In this document: positions 1 through 6,904 of the stretch, in pieces
Position numbering within the stretch: the stretch's first letter is position 1
How the letters are laid out: every line of letters starts with the position of its first letter
Assembly (NCBI GenBank): GCA_947379865.1
Contig: CANCOY010000114.1
Span: 1-10,802, forward strand
Length of the DNA: 10,802 nucleotides
Reading direction: 5' to 3'
DNA from: Acetobacteraceae bacterium
Lineage (GTDB): Bacteria; Pseudomonadota; Alphaproteobacteria; Zavarziniales; Zavarziniaceae
The notes under the pieces: generated by a model
The model's input: the letters and a program-made list of their open reading frames with translations, nothing else
Database searches by the model: none
Told to the model about the DNA's origin: nothing
Program-made: the position numbers and the translations under genes

Positions 1-391
1 GCCCCGGCATTTCAGCCGGGGAATGCAGCGTCGTCAAAGAGTGGTACCACAACCGTTCCCACCCGCTTCAATGAGGCCCCGGCATTTCAGCCGGGGAATG
101 CAACAATGACGCCTTGGCCATCTCTAGGGATGCGTTGCTTCAATGAGGCCCCGGCATTTCAGCCGGGGAATGCCCGATGAACGGCCGCCAGCCAGCGACG
201 AATGGTGACGCTTCAATGAGGCCCCGGCATTTCAGCCGGGGAATGCATGCTGGAATGGCTGGCGGCGCATGCTGAGTAAAAGCTTCAATGAGGCCCCGGC
301 ATTTCAGCCGGGGAATGACTTCCAGCCGAACAGCGACCCGACGATGAACGCCTGCGCTTCAATGAGGCCCCGGCATTTCAGCCGGGGAATG
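1..391 (-). CRISPR. CRISPR array, leader-proximal end (type I-G), truncated at left edge
   Basis: Five complete identical 36-bp repeats lie at 65-100, 137-172, 210-245, 282-317 and 356-391, and the last 25 bp of a sixth at 1-25. On the plus strand each repeat starts GCTTCAATGAG, contains the perfect inverted pair CCCCGGC / GCCGGGG around the loop ATTTCA, and ends GGAATG. The five spacers are 39, 36, 37, 36 and 38 bp (26-64, 101-136, 173-209, 246-281, 318-355) and all differ. Read on the minus strand, the repeat ends in CCTCATTGAAGC, which matches the ATTGAA-type 5' handle of type I crRNAs. This implies leftward transcription, away from the leader at 392-613 and in the same direction as the cas genes. 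The repeat at 356-391 is then the newest. No repeat shows decay. The base after the repeat is C in four of five spacers, so a 37-bp repeat is possible, but the spacer starting at 318 breaks it. Confidence 0.98.
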
Positions 392-613
392 AGCCATTCA
401 TTACCGCTTTGGATATGCTCTTGTAAATCTGTCGTTTGCGAGCGGCGTCTCGGAACAGACCGCTGGACTGTCTCAGAGACGCGGTGCACGGTTTGCACGA
501 TGAGAAAAAGCGTTGATCCCACTTGCCTTTTGGCATTGCGAGCGGGGTGGGCATCGCGGGCGGTATCGAGCCGCTCGCCAAGGAGAGTGGCAGGGATTGA
601 GGGCGGTGTCCGG
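392..613 (-). promoter_or_regulatory. CRISPR leader region
   Basis: These 222 bp between the last repeat and the cas2 stop codon contain no convincing gene, and they sit where the leader and array promoter must be if transcription runs leftward. Inverted repeats are visible: GCGTCTC at 445-451 pairs with GAGACGC at 476-482, with inner ACAG (455-458) and CTGT (468-471); GTCTC-A-GAGAC at 470-480 is itself a perfect palindrome. The 8-mer GCGAGCGG occurs at 438-445 and 538-545 and inverted (CCGCTCGC) at 571-578. The region is not strikingly AT-rich. I cannot pick a confident -35/-10 pair. The hairpin formed by 538-545 and 571-578 lies just downstream of cas2 in transcription but has no following T-run, so it is not a standard intrinsic terminator. 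Confidence 0.7.
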
Positions 614-910
614 TTAGATGACGATGGCCTCGCGGCGGATGTAGTCGAATTTTTTGCCCATGCTCTCTATTTTTGGCTCAACGCTCTCGGCGGGGCCCAG
701 GTCCATGATGAGGATATGATCTTCGCTCTGCTTGATTTCGCTTTCCAGGCGCCCGGCCATCTCAGCCCTCCGGCGGTCGGTCAGGCGGCACTGGAAGACT
801 GACAGTTGAAGCCACCGTCCATAGCCCTCCATGGCCTTGAACACTCGCCGCAGTCGTCGAGGGTCAGCGATATCATAGGTCACTATGTAAAGTCGCTCGC
901 GGGCCTGCAT
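614..910 (-). CDS. cas2: CRISPR-associated endonuclease Cas2
   Basis: Cas2 forms the central dimer of the Cas1-Cas2 integrase that inserts new spacers at the leader end of the array. The 98-residue product is of usual Cas2 length. It begins with the typical first beta strand, LYIVTYDIADPRRLRRVF, carrying the conserved early aspartate (Asp13, next to Asp16), followed by the GYGRWLQLSVFQCRL strand typical of the family. I chose the ATG at 910 because the minus strand has GGAG nine bases upstream; an upstream in-frame TTG at 931 would add seven residues with no better ribosome site. It is the last gene of the operon, 31 bp downstream of the cas4-cas1 stop and directly followed by the leader and array. 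Cas2 nuclease activity is not required for integration in studied systems, so its role here is probably structural. Confidence 0.95.
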   Translation of the reverse strand: MQARERLYIVTYDIADPRRLRRVFKAMEGYGRWLQLSVFQCRLTDRRRAEMAGRLESEIKQSEDHILIMDLGPAESVEPKIESMGKKFDYIRREAIVI

Positions 911-931
911 TTCCTTAAACTCCGCCGGCAA

Positions 932-954
932 GCCCCACGCTTCAGCGGGGCATG
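932..954 (-). promoter_or_regulatory. CRISPR-repeat-like hairpin at the cas1 stop / cas2 leader
   Basis: Read on the minus strand this element begins CATGCCCC, continues GCTGAAGCG and ends TGGGGC. The CRISPR repeat on the same strand begins CATTCCCC, continues GGCTGAAATGCC and ends GGGGC. Aligned with two one-base gaps, about 19 of 25 columns match, including CAT, CCCC, GCTGAA and GGGGC. Both fold as a C-rich/G-rich stem with TGAA in the loop. The element spans the last codons and the stop of cas4-cas1 and lies just upstream of the cas2 ribosome-binding site. The 3' handle half of the repeat (ATTGAAGC) is absent. It could be a processing or binding site for the Cas6-like part of Csb2 or Cascade, or a chance hairpin. 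Its function is inferred; its presence is seen. Confidence 0.5.
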
Positions 955-2723
955 TAATGGGGCAAGTGCGAAATCTCGCCTTTCAGCAGCCGGGCAAGCA
1001 GCCGGGCCTGTACCTGGACGAGCTGGCGCATCGTGATCTCGTAGCCAAATGCGGGATGTGTCACCTCCTGGTCGAGGCGCCGTTCGAACGCCTGGATCAG
1101 TGTTCGTCTGCCATGGGTGGTCAGGTTGCACCCCGGACCTACGCTGACGAAGTCACCGGGCCCGATCTCGGCCGTGTTCAGCACGGTCAGCACGGTGCTG
1201 TCGGAAAAGATCGGCCTGAACGGCTCCATCAGATCAAGGGCGAGGCTGGGCCTGCCCGGCCGATCAGCGTGAAGGATCCCGCACCACGGATCGAGCCCGG
1301 CAATCTCCAGCGCCGAAGCGACGAGACGTGTCAGCAGCGCGTAGCACAGGGAGAGGCAGGCGTTCACGGGGTCTGCCGGCGGTCGCCGAGACCGGCGTTC
1401 GAAGGCAAATGCCGGCAGCGAGGCCGAGCGTTCGTTCAGCATCGACGACCATGAGCGGAAATAGAGGGCGGCGGCTTCGCCCTCCAATCCCATCAGGCCG
1501 GCGCTGTCCGGCGCATGGGGTATGCGCGCGACCAGATGGCGCAGCCGCCCCAGCACACCTTCGCGCGCTGCCTCGTCTCCGCGCCAGTTTCGCCGCAGTA
1601 TGGTTCGCTGGTTGCGAACTTTTGCCTCTATCAGGCCCCGGGCGATAGCAAGACGTTCGGAGGTGCTCTCACGCACACGGTACTGCCCAAGCCGACCCGC
1701 AGCGCTGCGTGGCCCCCGGATACCCGTCGCGCCGAGGAACCAAAAGCCGGAGGTCATCCAGGCTACTGGTACCTCGGCACGGATCAGGGCATGCAGGGCG
1801 GGTGTCGACAGGCCGACTGGGCCAGCGAGGATCAGTTCCGACACGTCGCCTATGGGTACGCGTCGCACGCTTGGCACGCCCGGACCGGCATCGTCGTCAC
1901 GCCCATCCTGCCCGTGCCTTGGAGGCGGCGGAGAAATAGTCAGCGTATCAGCGTCCTTACCCACCCGGGCGCCCGGCTGTTGCACATAGAGCGGACGCGC
2001 ACCCGATTGAGCCGGCGGTGGCGAGCGGGGCAGTGCGCCGGTACGCACGAAAGTTACCTCATCCGGAAGGCAGATCGTCAGCAGCGAACAGCGATGGCAT
2101 TTCGGGCTGTTTTCAAGCGGTGGCGGAATGCGTCGCGTGCCGAGTGCCAACCTCAGTTCGCTTACTGCTGACAACGTTCGGGCACGCAAGTCGGCGTCAA
2201 AGACTACGGGCACGCGCTCCCGACTGGCCGCGAACCAGAGGAAGCCGGATCGCACGCGATAACCATTGTCCTCCAGGATCAGCGCCTGGACGCAGAGTTG
2301 GACGCGCTCAGGCTCGTAAGCGCCGCCAGCGACGTGGGGGCGGCGGCCTTTCTTGTAATCGACCGGGGAAACGTGGCCATCATCATCCTCGACGAGGTCC
2401 AGTTTCGCGACGAGCCCAAGACGCTCCGACGAAATTTCCACCGCCTGAGCACGAAAGGGGGGCGCATCTTCACCCGTGTCCGCCGGCGGCGGCAGCGCAC
2501 CCTTTGGCGCGTCCACCCGAGCGTGCGCCCGGCGACCCTGTGCTGTATCGGCGTTGTCCGCCCATTCGCCATCAACCCATTCAAGATAGGCTAGGCGCGG
2601 ACAATAGACCCATTCATTGACCATGCGCGCCGGCACCGGCACGTCGTCCACCCCCGCGGGCGGTGCTGCCAGTGGCAGACCGAATTGCCAGCCGCCATCG
2701 TTCGAGGGTGGTCCGTCGGTCAT
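942..2723 (-). CDS. cas4-cas1: Cas4-Cas1 fusion protein (spacer acquisition)
   Basis: This 593-residue fusion joins a Cas4 PAM-selecting nuclease to the Cas1 integrase, as is typical for type I-G. The Cas4 part, about residues 34-222, shows the N-terminal EWVYCPRLAYLEW motif with Cys41 and the C-terminal cysteine trio Cys209, Cys212 and Cys218 (KCHRCSLLTIC), which together would hold an iron-sulfur cluster. RecB-type residues are His67, Asp109 (KLDL) and Asp122/Lys124 (VDYKKG). A Pro/Gly-rich linker, about 225-285, leads to Cas1. There the metal-binding residues are probably Glu414 (GLEGE), His485 (GILHAD) and Asp497 (LALDLMEPFRP). The ATG at 2723 overlaps the csb2 stop as ATGA. A later ATG at 2624, just before the Cas4 motif, would remove a 33-residue Pro-rich extension but has no ribosome site. 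Family knowledge: Cas4/1 of G. sulfurreducens selects spacers by PAM. Confidence 0.96.
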   Translation of the reverse strand: MTDGPPSNDGGWQFGLPLAAPPAGVDDVPVPARMVNEWVYCPRLAYLEWVDGEWADNADTAQGRRAHARVDAPKGALPPPADTGEDAPPFRAQAVEISSERLGLVAKLDLVEDDDGHVSPVDYKKGRRPHVAGGAYEPERVQLCVQALILEDNGYRVRSGFLWFAASRERVPVVFDADLRARTLSAVSELRLALGTRRIPPPLENSPKCHRCSLLTICLPDEVTFVRTGALPRSPPPAQSGARPLYVQQPGARVGKDADTLTISPPPPRHGQDGRDDDAGPGVPSVRRVPIGDVSELILAGPVGLSTPALHALIRAEVPVAWMTSGFWFLGATGIRGPRSAAGRLGQYRVRESTSERLAIARGLIEAKVRNQRTILRRNWRGDEAAREGVLGRLRHLVARIPHAPDSAGLMGLEGEAAALYFRSWSSMLNERSASLPAFAFERRSRRPPADPVNACLSLCYALLTRLVASALEIAGLDPWCGILHADRPGRPSLALDLMEPFRPIFSDSTVLTVLNTAEIGPGDFVSVGPGCNLTTHGRRTLIQAFERRLDQEVTHPAFGYEITMRQLVQVQARLLARLLKGEISHLPHYMPR

Positions 2724-4918
2724 GCCCGCCCTACGCCGCGAAACCGGCCGCCGCCCCTGTGCGCGTCCCGGCCCAGCAGGATCGGCCCCCGCACTGGAGC
2801 CTGAAAAGTCAGAGTGATCGTGATGGGTGCCGTTTCCGCCTTGCCCGCAACGACCACCTCAACGGTCTTCGGGGTTGGCAGGCCACGCCGCGCGCATTCC
2901 AGCGCCACGTCCTCCCGGATCGCTGCCTCTCCGCGCGGGCCCTTGGCATGGCGGGTCATCCGGTACCCAGTTGCGCAGGTCCAGGTGCGCGCCGTATCCA
3001 TTGGCATGAGCTCTGGGGGGGCCAGTGACAGGACGCCAAGCGGGCCCGCGGTCACCCGCGCGAGGCCCGCCGTGATGCGGGCGAAATCCGCCCGCTGCTC
3101 CGCGTCAGGTTGCCAGCTACGGTCAACACGCCATGGCGCGATCACCGCCAGATGGTCAAGATGCCCATCGCCGTCGGCATCCTCTGCCGACAGGTAGACG
3201 TGGGCGTGCCTGCCAGAGCGCGCCGGCCCCGGCCCTTCATCATGGCCTGAGAACATCGGGTGCACCCCACCGTCGGACGTCCGAGCCAGGCTCATCAGGG
3301 CACGGCGCAGGGCGTCGGTCAGCGCGTAGGCGTCTCCGCTGCGAAGGGCAATTTCGTGCGGCCGGATCCGGAAGCGCAGAGCGTCGGCATCCGGCGGGGC
3401 AAGACGGACCTGCGCTGGGCCCGGCGCCATCAGGCCGAGGCCCAGATATCGACCATCACCAATCACGATAGGTCCGGACACCGGTTCGGCAAAGGTAATG
3501 GCGACGTGCCATAGTCGGCGCGCCGGAAAGCGCGGGCTTCGGGCAAAGCTGTCGGCATGGACGTGCCGGCGCCCCCATCCTTCACGCTGGACGCGGATCG
3601 AGGTGGGTTTCGCCGTTATCCCTGCCTGTCGCAGCGCCGCGCGTACCGCCTGCGCTGCCTGAACCTCAACGGCAAGACGATCTGCCCCGCTGTCCCTGCC
3701 CCCTGACCTGTCGAGGGGAAGCGCCGCGGGCGTAACTGTCGACCAGGCCTGCGCCGGTGCATCCGGCAGCTTTCCCGCCACCGCCACCCCATAGTGCCGG
3801 ACCATCCGCCAGTCAGCTGCCTCCGCCAGATGGAGGTCATCGGAACCGTCGGACAGGGGAAGGTCGAGACCCGGAAAAACAGCTGCAACCTCGTCCGCAG
3901 GCAAAGGGCAATCTGCCGGAATTGCCAGAAGCAATCTCCGGATGGCCGGATCGGTGAAAGTCATGCCGATGGACGGCAGTGGGATCAGGCGGATCCGCCC
4001 GACCTTGTCCGCCGCCTCAGCCCCGCGCCCGATCAAGAAACGTTCGACGAGAGCAGCTCTGTCGGGCAAGCGCAGCGCCAGAAGCCGGGCAGCGGCATCA
4101 CGCGTCTTTTCGACGAGTGCCACGGCATCCTCCACTGGCCAGCGTGCCGGGCCTGCGCCGGTGCGCCGAAGTTCGAACAGCCGCAACGTTGCCGGCCGGT
4201 CGTAGGCGACTGTCCGGAAGATCGGCTTTTGCGGGCGAGTCAAGACGGTCACGGTTGACCGCCCACGAGGCACCTTGGTGAATTGAGCGACACCGTCGGC
4301 GTATTGGCGCTGCAGGCTTCGCAGGGACCCCGGCACGGGGCAGGGGGGATCTGCCGCCCTACCGGCGCCGCCCAAGCTTGGGGTCACGCAGGTTCCGGGG
4401 TGGGCCGCTATGCGTTCCTCTGCCCTTGTCCAGTCGCAGAGCTCCGCCCTTGCAGATGCAGCATCCACTCCAGTTCCAAGGGTATGGAGCCGATCCGCAA
4501 GTTCAACGATTGTAGCGGCCTGGCCTTCCCCTTCGGCAAACCGCCATGCATAGAGGATGCTTGGCTCATTCAGTATATGGCGTGGACGAACGCTCTTGGG
4601 CACGCGGATTTCAGGAACCCTGGCGGGATCGCCGCCCACGGCGTCAATGCTGTTGTTTGGAACGTAGTAGGTGATGGCGCGCCCATCGCGGGCGGCTGGC
4701 GCAGAAATCCACGGCGGGGCCAGTTCCTCGAGCCAGCGGAATGCCTGGTCCTTGTACCCCGACGGCTCTCCGGCCCACCGTCCGCCATAGGCACCCGCGA
4801 CCAGTGCCTGGAACAGCCGGAATGGCGCAGGTGGCCATGGACCCGACGCATGGTAGAGGGGTGCGACCAGGCGCACCTCGATGAGGAGTGCTCGGGATCC
4901 AGCAACAGCGCGCGCCAT
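2720..4918 (-). CDS. csb2: Type I-G Csb2 (GSU0054 family), Cas5-Cas6 fusion
   Basis: Csb2 is assigned as a fused Cas5 and Cas6: it should cut the precursor crRNA at the repeat hairpin and cap the crRNA handle in the I-G Cascade. From the ATG the product is 732 residues. A glycine-rich loop typical of RAMP proteins is seen near residues 482-499 (GPIVIGDGRYLGLGL), and a second near 712-728 (GPILLGRDAHRGGGRF). Between them, about 552-596, lies the family-like segment FSGHDEG...HAHVYLSAEDADGDGHLDHLAV. Candidate catalytic histidines are in RRHVHAD, GRHAHVY and MTRHAK; the sequence alone does not choose. I prefer the ATG at 4918, which has GAGG six bases upstream, over the TTG at 4930. The stop overlaps cas4-cas1 by four bases. 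No separate cas6 exists in the operon, so this is the only repeat-cleavage candidate. Confidence 0.92.
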   Translation of the reverse strand: MARAVAGSRALLIEVRLVAPLYHASGPWPPAPFRLFQALVAGAYGGRWAGEPSGYKDQAFRWLEELAPPWISAPAARDGRAITYYVPNNSIDAVGGDPARVPEIRVPKSVRPRHILNEPSILYAWRFAEGEGQAATIVELADRLHTLGTGVDAASARAELCDWTRAEERIAAHPGTCVTPSLGGAGRAADPPCPVPGSLRSLQRQYADGVAQFTKVPRGRSTVTVLTRPQKPIFRTVAYDRPATLRLFELRRTGAGPARWPVEDAVALVEKTRDAAARLLALRLPDRAALVERFLIGRGAEAADKVGRIRLIPLPSIGMTFTDPAIRRLLLAIPADCPLPADEVAAVFPGLDLPLSDGSDDLHLAEAADWRMVRHYGVAVAGKLPDAPAQAWSTVTPAALPLDRSGGRDSGADRLAVEVQAAQAVRAALRQAGITAKPTSIRVQREGWGRRHVHADSFARSPRFPARRLWHVAITFAEPVSGPIVIGDGRYLGLGLMAPGPAQVRLAPPDADALRFRIRPHEIALRSGDAYALTDALRRALMSLARTSDGGVHPMFSGHDEGPGPARSGRHAHVYLSAEDADGDGHLDHLAVIAPWRVDRSWQPDAEQRADFARITAGLARVTAGPLGVLSLAPPELMPMDTARTWTCATGYRMTRHAKGPRGEAAIREDVALECARRGLPTPKTVEVVVAGKAETAPITITLTFQAPVRGPILLGRDAHRGGGRFRGVGRA

Positions 4919-4926
4919 GACCGGCC

Positions 4927-6033
4927 TCAATCCTTGCTGTCGGACTTGCCCGCCTTGGGCTTTGCGGCAATGTCACGCTTCGCACGATCCTTTGAGAAGG
5001 GGATGCGGCGGCTTTCACCAACGCCAAAGGCTGCAGCCGCTCGCTCAGCCTGCGTGCGGGCAATCTCCGGGGTAAGCGTGACTGCGGTGCGGCTGCCGTC
5101 GCGGGCAACCAGTGTCCATTGCGAGGGCTGCTCCGGATCGGGGGTAAGCAGGCATCCCTGCCGCAGGAACGCGTCAGGCGGCTCGGCCGCCGCGACCAGA
5201 GCGAGGCCGAGGACGTAGCGACGCAGGGCGCTTCCGTTCTCCCGGCCGTCCAGCTGCCGCAGGGCGACGAGGTTCACCGTCACCGTCCGCAGGATGCCAC
5301 CACGCGCGATGATGCCGCCCGGAGCATCGATGGCGGGGACATGGACATACCCTCGCTGTGCTTGCGGGCTCTTTGTGTCCTTCTCGGCCTTGACCTTGTC
5401 TTCCTCGCCAAACACACCAAGCGCCGTGTAATCGGCCGCCGGTTCAAACTGGGCAGAGCGATGAAGCACCTCGACACCGAAGGCCCGTATCACCGACTGC
5501 ACGATGCGCGGCAGCTTTGCCTGGGTGTCACGGCTGTCCCAAGCGCCAAAGACGAGCGAGGTAGGGGCGACGCGCGCGATCTCGCCAGCGTCGCCCTCGT
5601 CGCGGTAGCGCCTGAACGCGGCCTGGGCTTCGTCGCCGAGCCCGGAGGCCCGGATCAGGGCGTCGCCAAGGCGATGGCCTGCCTCCAGCAGAGACACCGT
5701 TTTCTCCACTTCCTTGCCGCCACCGATGACGATGTCGATCTGAGGCACGAGGGCGGAAAGCGGGTTCTCCGGCTGGCCAGGCAGAGCGGCCTTGAATAGG
5801 GGTTCCATGCGGTTGGCCTGGGAACCAACGCTGTCGATCTGGGCGACCTTTGTGCCATCCGACAGGGTGTCGATGGCATAGCCGATCTCGGCATAGGTCG
5901 GTGGGAAGATAACGGCGTCGGGCCCATCCTCCACCGCGCGTAGCTTCTGCGTCAGGGTCAGTGCCACCGGTCCACGTGGATCATCGGCCCAGCGATCGAT
6001 GGCGTCTGGGGTCAGGCTGGTCGGGTCATTCAT
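4927..6033 (-). CDS. csb1: Type I-G Csb1 (GSU0053 family), Cas7 backbone subunit
   Basis: Csb1 is the Cas7 equivalent that polymerises along the crRNA to form the backbone of the interference complex. The 368-residue product carries the family signature FGAWDSRDTQAKLPRIVQSV at about residues 162-181, followed by the RSAQFEPAADY segment, and an earlier DSVGSQANRMEP segment at about 67-78. The C-terminus is lysine-rich. I chose the ATG at 6033, which has GGAGG nine bases upstream; the ATG at 6054 would add seven residues and sits inside csb3 with no such site. The start overlaps the csb3 stop by eight bases (ATGAATGA), indicating translational coupling. The stop lies eight bases before the csb2 ATG. 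Confidence 0.95.
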   Translation of the reverse strand: MNDPTSLTPDAIDRWADDPRGPVALTLTQKLRAVEDGPDAVIFPPTYAEIGYAIDTLSDGTKVAQIDSVGSQANRMEPLFKAALPGQPENPLSALVPQIDIVIGGGKEVEKTVSLLEAGHRLGDALIRASGLGDEAQAAFRRYRDEGDAGEIARVAPTSLVFGAWDSRDTQAKLPRIVQSVIRAFGVEVLHRSAQFEPAADYTALGVFGEEDKVKAEKDTKSPQAQRGYVHVPAIDAPGGIIARGGILRTVTVNLVALRQLDGRENGSALRRYVLGLALVAAAEPPDAFLRQGCLLTPDPEQPSQWTLVARDGSRTAVTLTPEIARTQAERAAAAFGVGESRRIPFSKDRAKRDIAAKPKAGKSDSKD

Positions 6034-6904
6034 TGTTTTGTTCCTCCAAAGCATAGCGGATACGGCGGGCCTGCCCTTCCTTGCCGGGCCAGCCGAGGTT
6101 CATGAGAAAAGTTCGCATCGGAAATCCGATGGCGCCGCCCCCCAGGACGGCGCGCGCCAGTACCGTCGGTAGGCATGAATGCGAAACAGCGTAGCGATAG
6201 GTGAGCTTGTCGATACGCTGGGGACGGGCATTCTCGAGCCCAATCGCCGCAAGCAGTTCAACCAGCGGATAGCCGTTCATGACGTGTGTGCTTGTGTGGT
6301 CGTTCAGCGAAAAACCGATGTCAATCGGGATATAGTCGCGCCGCCAGTCGAAGCGGAAGGAACTGGTCATAGGCGCCGCAAGCGCGAAGGGATCGGCGTA
6401 CGCACTGTTCAGCAAATCCACCTCTCCGACGGCATCCAGAGCATCGCGCGCAAGCGCTGCACCCGAATAGCCGCCAGCGCCCGCCCAGAATTTCACGTTG
6501 TCACGCCCGACGTGGGTGCCATCCACCCAGTGACTGATAGGCACACGCTGGCGATCGCTGGAGACGAGGATGGCGGGCAGCGCGCTTGGCGTATCGGGTT
6601 GCGGGCAGGGATAGATGCCCGGATGTTCCTGCATCGTGCTGACATCCTTCTCCTTTGCTTCGAGGTTACTTCCCGACGGGGCAAGGGCTACCGCCTCTGC
6701 CTCAGCGAGGAAGGCAAGGATGTCGCGCAGCGGATCAGCCACGCCAGGAACGGAGAGACGGAAGCGGGTCCCGGTCTCGTTGGCTTCATAGAGGAACTGT
6801 CCCTCGGCAGGGCCGCACAGGATCTCGGCGGCCTCCATCAGCCCAAGACAGGCGAAGACCTGACCGGGGCTCAGAAGGTCGACGGGGACGGTGACCTCGG
6901 CCAT
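6026..6904 (-). CDS. csb3: Type I-G Csb3 (GSU0052-like), putative Cas8-like subunit
   Basis: This 292-residue protein sits between cas3 and csb1, the position occupied by GSU0052/Csb3 in Geobacter-type I-G loci. It begins with VDLLSPGQVFACLGLMEAAEIL (about residues 8-29) and contains SSFRFDWRRDYIPIDIGFSL at 181-200, both of which I recognise as Csb3-like. By elimination it would fill the large-subunit (Cas8) slot that contacts the PAM and recruits Cas3. It is far smaller than usual Cas8 proteins, and no catalytic motif is visible. The ATG at 6904 has GAGGAG eight bases upstream. It shares one base with the cas3 stop (TGATG) and overlaps csb1. Family assignment is fairly secure; the Cas8 role is inferred from gene content. 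Confidence 0.85.
   Translation of the reverse strand: MAEVTVPVDLLSPGQVFACLGLMEAAEILCGPAEGQFLYEANETGTRFRLSVPGVADPLRDILAFLAEAEAVALAPSGSNLEAKEKDVSTMQEHPGIYPCPQPDTPSALPAILVSSDRQRVPISHWVDGTHVGRDNVKFWAGAGGYSGAALARDALDAVGEVDLLNSAYADPFALAAPMTSSFRFDWRRDYIPIDIGFSLNDHTSTHVMNGYPLVELLAAIGLENARPQRIDKLTYRYAVSHSCLPTVLARAVLGGGAIGFPMRTFLMNLGWPGKEGQARRIRYALEEQNNE

Noticed and set aside
538..578. Intrinsic terminator after cas2
   Set aside because: The inverted 8-mer pair has a long loop and no T-run on the minus strand, so it does not meet the usual form.
269..802. Long plus-strand open frame running from the CRISPR array through the leader into cas2
   Set aside because: It reads through repeats and spacers and lies antisense to cas2; the repeat unit explains the lack of stops.
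4283..5218. A 311-codon plus-strand open frame opposite csb2/csb1
   Set aside because: It is antisense to two well-recognised cas genes and has no family features; GC-rich coding DNA commonly yields such antisense frames.
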